The position numbers and the translations under genes were made by a program. A stretch of 9,223 nucleotides of DNA from Pseudomonadota bacterium (lineage in GTDB: Bacteria; Pseudomonadota; Gammaproteobacteria; Xanthomonadales; Xanthomonadaceae). The notes under the pieces were generated by a model, which worked only from the letters and a program-made list of their open reading frames with translations, was not told the origin of the DNA and searched no databases. Positions 1 to 6,529 of the stretch are shown here, piece by piece (the stretch's first letter is position 1; the number at the start of each line of letters is the position of its first letter). Where the stretch lies: the NCBI GenBank assembly GCA_023423605.1, contig JAFAFF010000305.1, positions 1-9,223 on the forward strand, read 5' to 3'.

Positions 1-74
1 GGGTGGGGGTGTTGAGCGCCAGGGATGGCGCGAAACAAGCGCCACATGGATGTGCTTGTGCGCGTCCCCCACCC
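1..74. repeat. composite inverted repeat, potential three-way junction in the 3' flank of kup
   Basis: The outer arms GGGTGGGGG (1-9) and CCCCCACCC (66-74) are perfect reverse complements. They enclose two further hairpins. One is GCGCCA / TGGCGC (16-21 and 26-31, loop GGGA). The other is ACAAGC / GCTTGT (35-40 and 54-59), with an inner ACA/TGT pair around TGGA and a three-base bulge. Together they could fold as a three-way junction in RNA or a cruciform in DNA. It lies after the kup stop, so it could end or stabilise the kup transcript, or be a dispersed intergenic repeat of the family. The pairing is seen directly; the role is inferred. The element may extend past the left edge. Confidence 0.6.
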
Positions 75-141
75 AACCTCACCACCCGGCCCAAACCACC
101 AGACAAAACCAACCCAACCACGAGGGGCCCAGCCGTTCGCC
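75..141. other. kup 3' flank, C-rich on plus / G-rich on minus strand
   Basis: This short non-coding stretch follows the kup stop. The minus strand, which is the kup transcript strand, is rich in G runs (GGTTGGGTTGG and others), and the plus strand is almost pure C and A. No open frame here looks like a real protein: the frames that cross it are low-complexity Pro/Arg-rich shadows. No promoter for a gene to the left is evident. Confidence 0.5.
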
Positions 142-2052
142 CTAGATCTCCACCTGCGCACCCAGCTCCACCAGCCGGTTTCCCGGTATCCGGAAGAACC
201 CCGTCGCCGGCGCCGCATTGCGGTGCATCACCGCAAACAGCTTGTCACGCCAGATCGGCATGCCCCGGTTCGCGGTCGCCACGATGGTCTCGCGGCTGGC
301 GAAGAACGTCGTGTCCATCGGATCGAAGTAGATCCCGCCGTGATCGCACGAACGCATCAGTGCCAGCGGCACGTCCGGCGTCTCCATGAAACCGAACCGC
401 ACGTAGACACGGTAGAACTCATCGCCAACCGATTCGATCTTCAACCGCTGCCCGTCCAGCGCATACGGAACCGGCAACGTCTCCACATGCAGGAACACAT
501 TGCGTTCGTGCAGCACCTTGTTGTGTTTCAGGTTGTGCATCAGCGCGTGCGGCGCAACGGTCGGATCGGCGGTGAGGAATACCGCGGTGCCCGGCACCCG
601 CACCGGCGGTGCCAGCATCAGCCCCGGCAGGAAGGTGTCGATGCGGATGCCGTCCTTGCGGATCTCGTCGCGCAGCAGCTCACGGCCACGGCGCCAGGTA
701 CGCATCAGGGTGAACAGCACGATGCCCAGCACCACCGGGAACCAGGCGCCCTGCAGCAGCTTGGCACCGTTGGCAATCACGAAACCGACATCGATGACGA
801 AGAAGACCACGCACAGCGGCAGGATCCAGGTGCGCGATTTCGGCCACAACGCACGTGCCACCAGGGCCAGCAGCAGGGTGTCGATCAGCATCGTCGCCGA
901 CACCGAGATGCCATAGGCCACCGCCAGGTTGGACGAACTGCGGAATGCCAGCACCAGCCCGATGACCATGACCGCCAGCCCCCAGTTGATGCCCGGGATG
1001 TAGATCTGGCCAATGGTGTCATGCGACGTATGCTTGATGCGCATGCGCGGGATGTAGCCCAGCTGCATGGCCTGGCGGGACACCGAGAAGGCGCCGGTGA
1101 TGACCGACTGCGAGGCGATCACCGCCGCCATGGTAGCCAGGATGATCATCGGGTACAGCGCCCAGTCCGGCACGGATTCGAAGAACGGGTTCTTGACCGC
1201 CTCCGGGTGGATCAGCACCAACGCGCCCTGCCCCAGGTAGTTCAGCACCAGGCACGGCAGCACGAAGTAATACCACGCATGCCGGATGGGCCGTGCGCCG
1301 AAATGGCCCATGTCGGCATACAGCGCCTCGCCACCGGTAACGGCCAGCACCACCGCGCCGAGGATGAATATCCCGTGCCAGCCGTGTTCCATGAAGAAGC
1401 GGATCGCCCACCAGGGATTGAACGCCTTCAGTACTTCCGGCGCATCGACGATGTTGTACAGCCCGATCGCCGCCAGCGACAGGAACCAGACCGTGGTGAT
1501 CGGCCCGAAGGCCTTGCCGATCTTCTCGGTACCGAAACGCTGTGCGGCAAACACCGCCAGCAGCACCACGATGGTGATGGGCAGGATGAAGGCGTGCAGC
1601 CCCGGAGCGGCGATTTCCAGGCCTTCCACCGCACCCAGCACGGAGATGGCCGGGGTGATCACGCCGTCACCGAAGAACAGCGAGGCACCGAAGATGCCGA
1701 GGATGCCGACCACGTAGGCCGAACGCGAACCGTTGCGCAGGGTACGCTGGGCCAGCGCCATCAGCGCCATGATGCCGCCCTCGCCGTCGTTGTCGGCCCG
1801 CATGATGATGGTGACGTACTTCAGGGTCACCACCAGGATCAGCGCCCAGAACGCCAGTGACAGCACGCCCAGCACGGTGTCGTGGTCGCTGCTCAGCCCA
1901 TAATGCCCTGAAAACGCTTCTTTCAGGGTGTACAGCGGACTGGTGCCGATATCGCCGAACACCACGCCGATGGCACCGATGACCAGCGCGATTCCACTGC
2001 CGGCAGGAACATGGCCATGGCTGTTGCCATGCGGTTGGGAGGTACTGGACAT
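142..2052 (-). CDS. kup: Kup family low-affinity potassium uptake protein
   Basis: Inner-membrane K+ importer of the KUP/HAK/KT family, which takes up K+ with protons. The 636 aa match the usual length (E. coli Kup has 622). A His/Ser-rich N-terminal tail of about 18 residues precedes the first membrane helix, which carries the family signature [15 protein letters not shown] at about residues 29-43. [12 protein letters not shown] and [13 protein letters not shown] are further conserved blocks. About twelve hydrophobic helices fill residues 19-460, followed by a hydrophilic cytoplasmic C-terminal domain (about 470-636). The ATG at 2052 has AGGAA five bases upstream. It lies 54 bases after ruvA on the same strand, so it is probably co-transcribed with yebC-ruvC-ruvA. 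I see no riboswitch or potassium-responsive site before it. Confidence 0.97.
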   Translation of the reverse strand: MSSTSQPHGNSHGHVPAGSGIALVIGAIGVVFGDIGTSPLYTLKEAFSGHYGLSSDHDTVLGVLSLAFWALILVVTLKYVTIIMRADNDGEGGIMALMALAQRTLRNGSRSAYVVGILGIFGASLFFGDGVITPAISVLGAVEGLEIAAPGLHAFILPITIVVLLAVFAAQRFGTEKIGKAFGPITTVWFLSLAAIGLYNIVDAPEVLKAFNPWWAIRFFMEHGWHGIFILGAVVLAVTGGEALYADMGHFGARPIRHAWYYFVLPCLVLNYLGQGALVLIHPEAVKNPFFESVPDWALYPMIILATMAAVIASQSVITGAFSVSRQAMQLGYIPRMRIKHTSHDTIGQIYIPGINWGLAVMVIGLVLAFRSSSNLAVAYGISVSATMLIDTLLLALVARALWPKSRTWILPLCVVFFVIDVGFVIANGAKLLQGAWFPVVLGIVLFTLMRTWRRGRELLRDEIRKDGIRIDTFLPGLMLAPPVRVPGTAVFLTADPTVAPHALMHNLKHNKVLHERNVFLHVETLPVPYALDGQRLKIESVGDEFYRVYVRFGFMETPDVPLALMRSCDHGGIYFDPMDTTFFASRETIVATANRGMPIWRDKLFAVMHRNAAPATGFFRIPGNRLVELGAQVEI

Positions 2053-2106
2053 GGGTTCCTGACCGGGCCTGGGAATCGTGGGAATGCGGAAGAAGGAAAA
2101 GCGTGC

Positions 2107-2700
2107 TCAGCGCAACGCCGACTGCAGCGCCTTGCGGATGACCACGGCAACATCATCGCCTTCCGCATGCGCATCGCGGGCCATGCGCGCCGCTTCGGCC
2201 GGCTTGTACCCCAGCTGCTGCAGGGCAACCGTGGCTTCGGATACCGGATCGGCCGCTGCCGGGCCGCTGCTGGTGGGCAGTGCGCCGCCGGCACCGAACT
2301 GCGCCGCGCGGTCGCGCAGTTCCAGCACCATGCGCTCGGCGGTCTTCTTGCCGATGCCCGGAATGCGGGTCAGCGCGGTGATGTCGCCGGCCTGCACCAT
2401 CCGCGCGAATTCCTCGACGCTGACACCGGACAGCACGGCCAGGGCGATCTTCGCACCGATGCCGGTGACCTTCTGCACATCGCGGAACAACCGGCGCTCG
2501 CCCTCGCGCAGGAAGCCGTACAGCGAAACGCTGTCTTCCTTCTGCGCGTAATGGGTGTACAGGATGACCTCGCGGCCGATGTCCGGCAGGTCATAGAACG
2601 TGCTCATCGGGGCTTCCAGCTCGTAGCCGACGCCATTGACGTCCACCACCAGCCACGGCGGCGCCTTGTAGGCCACGATTCCACGCAGGCGACCGATCAT
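2107..2700 (-). CDS. ruvA: Holliday junction branch migration complex subunit RuvA
   Basis: RuvA binds four-way DNA junctions as a tetramer and loads the RuvB motor in recombinational repair. The protein has 197 aa, close to the usual length of about 200. It starts with the typical MIGRLRG and an OB-fold domain (1-63). Two helix-hairpin-helix motifs follow, [13 protein letters not shown] (78-90) and [16 protein letters not shown] (113-128). An Ala/Gly/Pro linker (about 134-152) leads to the RuvB-binding domain III (153-197, with the [11 protein letters not shown] helix). The start at 2700 is preferred over an upstream in-frame start at 2781, which would run into ruvC; AGGAG lies nine bases before it. 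The gap from ruvC is 13 bases. RuvB does not follow directly; kup does. Confidence 0.97.
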   Translation of the reverse strand: MIGRLRGIVAYKAPPWLVVDVNGVGYELEAPMSTFYDLPDIGREVILYTHYAQKEDSVSLYGFLREGERRLFRDVQKVTGIGAKIALAVLSGVSVEEFARMVQAGDITALTRIPGIGKKTAERMVLELRDRAAQFGAGGALPTSSGPAAADPVSEATVALQQLGYKPAEAARMARDAHAEGDDVAVVIRKALQSALR

Positions 2701-2713
2701 GCGGCAATGCTCC

Positions 2714-3235
2714 TCATTTGCGGCTCCACGCCTGGCGCGTATCGAGCCCCAGGCGTCTGGCCGTCGCCCGTACATGGGCATGGGTGATGGCCACCGCCAG
2801 CGCGTCGGCGGCGTCGGCCTGCAGCTTCGTGTTCAGGCCGAGCATGAGCCCGACCATGTGTTGGACCTGTTGTTTTTCCGCGCCGCCGCGCCCGACCACC
2901 GCCAGCTTGATCTCGCTGGCGGCATATTCGCTCACCGGCAGATCGCGCAGCACCACGGCGGAAATCGCCGCGCCGCGAGCCTGCCCCAGCTTCAGCGCCG
3001 AATCGGGATTGCGCGCCATGAACACCTTTTCGATGGCCACTTCCTGCGGCCGGTATTCCTCGATCATGCCGGCCAGGCCCAGCACCAGCAGCTTCATGCG
3101 CTGCGGGAAATCCTCGGCGCCCAGCAGCACCAGCGGCTGGTGGTGCACGTGCAGGACGCGACCAGCCGCATCGATGTCGATGATGCCGACCCCGGTACGC
3201 TGCGAACCGGGGTCGATGCCGAGGATGCGGGTCAT
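2714..3235 (-). CDS. ruvC: crossover junction endodeoxyribonuclease RuvC
   Basis: RuvC is the homodimeric, Mg2+-dependent nuclease that resolves Holliday junctions by symmetric nicking, working with RuvAB. The 173-aa protein has the expected length and all four acidic catalytic positions: Asp8 in ILGIDPGS, Glu69 in AIEKVF, and Asp141 and Asp144 in QADAADALA. The blocks [17 protein letters not shown] and EKQQVQHMV are strongly conserved with E. coli RuvC. The start [10 protein letters not shown] (3235) is chosen because the longer frame to 3298 would overlap yebC and adds low-complexity residues. The upstream ribosome-binding site is weak, and the yebC stop lies only 7 bases away, which suggests translational coupling. 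Confidence 0.97.
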   Translation of the reverse strand: MTRILGIDPGSQRTGVGIIDIDAAGRVLHVHHQPLVLLGAEDFPQRMKLLVLGLAGMIEEYRPQEVAIEKVFMARNPDSALKLGQARGAAISAVVLRDLPVSEYAASEIKLAVVGRGGAEKQQVQHMVGLMLGLNTKLQADAADALAVAITHAHVRATARRLGLDTRQAWSRK

Positions 3236-3242
3236 TACCGGC

Positions 3243-3974
3243 TCAGGTGTAGGCGTCGGCGCCGAGTTCGGCGTTCGAATAGACATCCTGCACGTCATCC
3301 AGGTCTTCCAGCATGTCCAGCAGCTTTTTCACCTGCAGCGCGGTATCGCCTTCCACCTTGATGTCGTTGTCGGCGCGGAAGGTGATTTCGGCGTGGTCGC
3401 TGGACAGCCCGGCGGCCTCCATGCCCTCCTTGACGGCCTGGAAACTTTCCGGCGCGGTGATCACGTCGATGGACCCATCGTCCGGGTACACCACCACGTC
3501 GTCGGCACCGGCGTCGATGGCCAGCTCGGTGATCCTGTCCTCGTCGGCGCCGGGCGCGAAGCTCAGCACGCCCAGGCGCTTGAACATGAAGGCGACCGAA
3601 CCTTCGGTGCCCATGTTGCCGCCGCACTTGCTGAAAGCATGGCGGACGTCGGCGACGGTGCGCACCTTGTTGTCGGTCAGGCAGTCCACGATCACCGCCA
3701 CGCCACCGGGCGCATAGCCCTCGTAGCGGATTTCCTCGTAGACCACGCCCTCCAGCTCACCGGTTGCCTTCTTGATCGCGCGCTCGATCACGTCCTTGGA
3801 CATGTTCGCCGACAGGCCCTTGTCCATGGCCGCGCGCAGCCGCGGATTGTTGTTGGGGTCGCCTCCACCGCCACGAGCGGCCACGCCGATCTCGCGGATG
3901 ATCTTGGTGAAAATCTTGCCACGCTTCGCGTCGGACGCGTTCTTGCGGGCTTCGATGGAAGGACCTCTACCCAT
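3243..3974 (-). CDS. yebC: YebC/PmpR/TACO1 family protein
   Basis: Member of the broadly conserved YebC family. Members have been described as DNA-binding regulators (PmpR) and more recently as translation factors that help ribosomes through proline-rich stretches; the sequence alone does not decide between these roles. The 243 aa begin with [29 protein letters not shown] and the Gly-rich [15 protein letters not shown] follow, then [33 protein letters not shown] and [16 protein letters not shown], all family hallmarks. The C-terminus is acidic ([19 protein letters not shown]). It is the first gene of the yebC-ruvC-ruvA-kup run. GGAAA upstream of the ATG is a modest ribosome-binding site. Confidence 0.95.
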   Translation of the reverse strand: MGRGPSIEARKNASDAKRGKIFTKIIREIGVAARGGGGDPNNNPRLRAAMDKGLSANMSKDVIERAIKKATGELEGVVYEEIRYEGYAPGGVAVIVDCLTDNKVRTVADVRHAFSKCGGNMGTEGSVAFMFKRLGVLSFAPGADEDRITELAIDAGADDVVVYPDDGSIDVITAPESFQAVKEGMEAAGLSSDHAEITFRADNDIKVEGDTALQVKKLLDMLEDLDDVQDVYSNAELGADAYT

Positions 3975-4013
3975 GGGGATTTCCGTTATCGGTGCGTCGG
4001 GAACAGGGCGCGG

Positions 4014-4046
4014 ATTCTACCTGATCAGGCGCCTGCACCGTGTCGA
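4014..4046 (-). promoter_or_regulatory. possible promoter of the yebC-ruvC-ruvA-kup unit
   Basis: On the minus strand, TAGAAT (4019-4014) is one base from the consensus -10 and ends 39 bases before the yebC ATG. The best -35-like word, TCGACA (4046-4041), is 21 bases away, which is too far for a standard sigma70 promoter. The spacer carries two overlapping perfect palindromes, CTGATCAG (4021-4028) and CAGGCGCCTG (4026-4035), that could bind a dimeric regulator. I saw no LexA-type box. This is the only intergenic gap upstream of the block, so a promoter is expected here, but its exact placement is uncertain. Confidence 0.3.
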
Positions 4047-4070
4047 GCGCCTGTTCGCCACCACTGCGGC

Positions 4071-4703
4071 TCAGGCTGCGGCAGCGACATCGCCGGGCAG
4101 GAAGCGCCCGTGGCGCAGGAAGTGGGCGGTCTGTCGCGCAGCATCCAGCGAGAACACCAGGCCGGTATGGCTGCAGCGCACCACGCAGTGGTCGGCCAGG
4201 CCCGGCAGGCGGGTTTCATCCACCGCCACGGTCCCGTCGGAATCGCCATCCAGTGCGCCCAACAGGCTTCCCAGCCCATGCGGCACGCAGCCGGCGACCA
4301 GCCCGACCTTCGCCTGTCCCCGCCAGTCCGGCAGGCCATCCAGCAGCAGGTCGCTGCTGCGGCCCAGGGCCGCGGACCAGCCATGTTCGGCCAGTGAACG
4401 CGCCGTACCACTGCCACGCAATGGCGAACCCAGACAGACCACGCGCTGTACCGGCAGATCCGGCGCCCGGCGCAGCGCTTCCAGTGCCAGCAGCCCGCCC
4501 AGGCTATGCCCCACCAGAGAAACCGGCCCACGGCCCTGCAGCCGCTGCAGCAACTGGGGCACGGCAACATCCGTTCCCCGCATCACGCTGGAATAGCCGA
4601 AGGTGTGCACCTGGAAACCGCGCGCGCGCAGTCGCCACGCCAACGGCCCCACCCAGGCGCGGGCATTCCAGAGACCATGCAGAAGCAGTACGGATGTCGT
4701 CAT
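4071..4703 (-). CDS. small alpha/beta hydrolase, lipase/esterase-like
   Basis: Predicted 210-aa serine hydrolase. The first strand and oxyanion-hole region VLLLHGLWN (5-13) is followed by the nucleophile elbow GHSLGG (65-70, Ser67). The likely acid is Asp156 in SDGTV and the likely catalytic His is His179 in CSHTG, so the triad appears complete in the usual order. No signal peptide or membrane segment is seen, so it probably acts in the cytoplasm; the substrate cannot be predicted. The start at 4703 begins right at the hydrolase fold. The longer frame to 4832 adds a low-complexity Trp/Cys/Gly-rich leader that overlaps the upstream gene, so it was rejected, although the Shine-Dalgarno at 4703 is poor. 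It lies 52 bases downstream of the NAGPA-domain gene on the same strand and may be read with it. Confidence 0.85.
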   Translation of the reverse strand: MTTSVLLLHGLWNARAWVGPLAWRLRARGFQVHTFGYSSVMRGTDVAVPQLLQRLQGRGPVSLVGHSLGGLLALEALRRAPDLPVQRVVCLGSPLRGSGTARSLAEHGWSAALGRSSDLLLDGLPDWRGQAKVGLVAGCVPHGLGSLLGALDGDSDGTVAVDETRLPGLADHCVVRCSHTGLVFSLDAARQTAHFLRHGRFLPGDVAAAA

Positions 4704-4755
4704 TGCCGAAGTTTGAACCTTTCGCCGATCAAGCGCGACCGCGCCGGGATACCGG

Positions 4756-5823
4756 TCACCGGCTGCTGAACCCGATGAAATTACCGATCCTGCGTGGCAC
4801 GGCCACCTGCCGCACGTCCACCTCCCTGACACCGTTCACCCATGCCTGCAGGACCACCGATTCGCCGCCGTCCAGATTCACCGAGCGGTTGGCCGGGGTT
4901 TCCATGCGATCCAGCCGCGCCATGATGCCGGCGAAGGCCGCCAGGGAGCAGCCGGAGGCCGGCTGATCGCGCCTGGGCATGGGTGCCACGACCAGACGCA
5001 CGATACCCGTGGATGTGGACGCCGGCATGCTGATGCCCGCGCGGGGGTTGGGATCATGGGCATGCCAGAGCGAGCCTGGCGGCACGACGTCCCCTGCATC
5101 GAAGGAAAAGCGGTCCGGCAGCCGGTATCGCGGATCAGACCGCATCCTGCTTGAAAACACATCCACCCCATCCACGGCGAGCTGCGGTGCGCTGACCACA
5201 TGCGATCCATCGCTGAACTGCAGGCGCTGGTAATCGTCCGCAAACAGCGCCGGGAGTGGCAGGCATGGCAAGGGGCCTGACTGCATCGAACGGGACGGCC
5301 CGATGGACGCGGCTTCCGGCAGATCCTGGCAACTGCGGCGCGCATAGTTGAAGAAGCCGCCGTTGATATGCACCACCACCCGATGCCCCGCAGGCTGCCC
5401 TCCCCCGCGTGACGCACAGCGGGTTGGATCCTGCAGGCTGCCATCCGCCACCAGCCGACTGGAAAAGCAACGCTGGTCCAGCGCCAGCCATGCCACATGC
5501 CGGTGGATGCCGCCATCCGCCACGACATCGCCCGCAGCGCATGGCCCCATCAGCGCCACGGCGTCCATCACCTCGCGGCCGCCACGCACCTGCACGAACA
5601 CCGCGCCGTCGGCCAGGGCACGGACGTGGTAATGCCTGCGCACCGCAGCCCCCTCCACCAGCGCGCGCCAGCGCTGTGCCACTCTTCGTTCAAGGCCGGG
5701 AACGCCACGGTTCTCCACGGCGTCCGGAAGCTTCGCGTGCTGCGCATCGGTGGTGCCGGCAAAGGGCACCGGATTGTTCGCACGCATGGACGCTGGCACG
5801 GGAACTTCCACACGGGGGGTCAT
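4756..5823 (-). CDS. phosphodiester glycosidase (NAGPA-domain) family protein, no signal peptide
   Basis: A 355-aa protein whose residues about 145-355 match the phosphodiester glycosidase domain (NAGPA type). Visible hallmarks are HINGGFF (152-158), SAPQLAVDGV (211-220), PRAGISMP (260-267), a VRLVVAP strand, SGCSLAAFAGIMARL and NLDGGESVVL (316-325), then an NG turn and RRIGNFIGF near the C-terminus. Animal NAGPA removes GlcNAc from a phosphodiester; bacterial relatives are usually exported and occur in cell-wall or polysaccharide contexts. Here GGGS reads GGES, and the first ~30 residues are Pro/Ala/Asn-rich without a hydrophobic stretch, so Sec export is unlikely. Residues 31-140 are of unknown fold. 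ATG 5823 has AGGAG seven bases upstream; TTG at 5826 is an alternative. It is divergent from the chaperone-like gene, so it could be a second type III substrate; that is an inference. Confidence 0.75.
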   Translation of the reverse strand: MTPRVEVPVPASMRANNPVPFAGTTDAQHAKLPDAVENRGVPGLERRVAQRWRALVEGAAVRRHYHVRALADGAVFVQVRGGREVMDAVALMGPCAAGDVVADGGIHRHVAWLALDQRCFSSRLVADGSLQDPTRCASRGGGQPAGHRVVVHINGGFFNYARRSCQDLPEAASIGPSRSMQSGPLPCLPLPALFADDYQRLQFSDGSHVVSAPQLAVDGVDVFSSRMRSDPRYRLPDRFSFDAGDVVPPGSLWHAHDPNPRAGISMPASTSTGIVRLVVAPMPRRDQPASGCSLAAFAGIMARLDRMETPANRSVNLDGGESVVLQAWVNGVREVDVRQVAVPRRIGNFIGFSSR

Positions 5824-5830
5824 CAACGTT

Positions 5831-5835
5831 CTCCT
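5831..5835 (-). promoter_or_regulatory. ribosome binding site of the NAGPA-domain gene
   Basis: AGGAG on the minus strand, within AGAGGAGAACG, ends seven bases before the ATG at 5823. It supports the ATG start over the adjacent TTG and shows that this minus-strand frame is translated rather than a shadow. Confidence 0.6.
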
Positions 5836-6097
5836 CTGCTCGCTGTACCGACGTCAGCTCCCCCAACGGTGACGCAATCTGTCCTGGGCCCTGTCTGCGA
5901 TGGCCCGGCGCCCATGGATGAAAAAGATCGTGGGCGACCGAAAGCATAGCGATGCGCGGCTGATTCGGCGTCATTGGCAGGCAAAAACTCTCGATCATCA
6001 AGCGACGATAGACGCCGCATTTAGTGCCTTCCACGAGTTCGTGCCGGTTCATGCCGGCGCCCAAATCATCTCCGCCGGTCCCGCATCGGAAATCACC
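5836..6097. other. divergent intergenic region between the NAGPA-domain gene and the chaperone-like gene
   Basis: About 260 bases that should hold promoters for both directions. It is visibly richer in A/T than the flanking genes. Two A5 tracts occur on the plus strand (5921-5925 and 5983-5987). A small hairpin, GCCGG / CCGGC, lies at 6043-6047 and 6054-6058. I searched by eye for the HrpX plant-inducible box (TTCGB-N15-TTCGB) on both strands and found none with correct spacing. I also saw no convincing sigma54 site or clear -35/-10 pair. Open frames that extend the chaperone gene upstream to 5900 look non-coding. Confidence 0.5.
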
Positions 6098-6511
6098 ATG
6101 AACACGCTCTCCCCCGGTCCTGCTGTCTCCGACTGGCCCGCCACCCTGTTCGCCGAACTTGCCATTGGTCTTGGCTTGGACATCCAGCCGGCCGGCGCTG
6201 CCGCCCTCACCCTGCTTGATGAAGAGCAGGTGGAATGGACCATCGAAGCCAGCCCGGCGCTGGACCAGGTTGCCATCCACAGCCTGTTGTTGCGCCCTGC
6301 CGACTGCAATGATCCGGACCTGCTGCGCACCTGGCTTGGCTGGAACGCGCGCACGACGCTCATGCGCGGGGCCTGCGTGGCGTGGCATCCGGCAACCCGC
6401 TGCCTGCGCCTGCTCCACACCAGCCAGACAGTGCATACCGGCGCCGTCCAGATACTGGATCGTCTTTCCCATCTGATGCCGCTGCGCCGCCATCTGATAT
6501 CCGCTACCTGA
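6098..6511 (+). CDS. CesT-like type III secretion chaperone candidate
   Basis: A 137-aa mildly acidic protein (13 Asp/Glu, 9 Arg, no Lys). Its size and hydrophobic pattern resemble class I type III secretion chaperones: an N-terminal amphipathic helix (about 12-27, WPATLFAELAIGLGL), a short strand with an acidic turn (LTLLDEEQVEWTIE, 37-50), a central strand (VAIHSLLLRP), a helix LLRTWLGWNARTT (75-87), paired strands ACVAWHPATRCLRLLHT, and a C-terminal helix (114-131). Such chaperones bind the N-terminus of one effector in the cytoplasm and guide it to the secretion ATPase. The start at 6098 has GGAAA seven bases upstream and gives the family's usual length. The 623-aa gene begins 18 bases downstream, as expected for its client. 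The YbjN-like fold is the main alternative. The call rests on size, pattern and context, not on a diagnostic motif. Confidence 0.6.
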   Translation: MNTLSPGPAVSDWPATLFAELAIGLGLDIQPAGAAALTLLDEEQVEWTIEASPALDQVAIHSLLLRPADCNDPDLLRTWLGWNARTTLMRGACVAWHPATRCLRLLHTSQTVHTGAVQILDRLSHLMPLRRHLISAT

Positions 6512-6516
6512 CTGCC

Positions 6517-6520
6517 AGGA
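6517..6520 (+). promoter_or_regulatory. ribosome binding site of the 623-aa gene
   Basis: AGGA (in CCAGGAAACC) lies in the 18-base gap after the chaperone-like stop, nine bases before the ATG at 6530. It supports that start and independent translation of the second gene in the pair. Confidence 0.6.
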
Positions 6521-6529
6521 AACCCCACG

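Noticed and set aside
25..1860. Long plus-strand open frame of 611 codons
   Set aside because: It is antisense to kup, has a His/Gln/Arg/Asp-rich low-complexity composition and no recognisable domain. It is a high-GC shadow frame.
2718..4397. Plus-strand open frame of 559 codons
   Set aside because: It is antisense to ruvC, yebC and the hydrolase, all firmly recognised, and has no domain of its own.
4704..4832. Extended N-terminus of the alpha/beta hydrolase
   Set aside because: The extension overlaps the 3' end of the NAGPA-domain gene and is Trp/Cys/Gly-rich without a signal peptide. The fold begins naturally at 4703.
5964..6042. TTCGG and TTCGT as halves of a plant-inducible promoter box
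   Set aside because: They are about 70 bases apart instead of 15, and no other TTCGB pair in the region has correct spacing.
5900..6097. N-terminal extension of the chaperone-like protein from an ATG at 5900
   Set aside because: It would add 66 basic residues unlike the acidic family pattern. No ribosome-binding site precedes it, while 6098 has one and gives the usual length.
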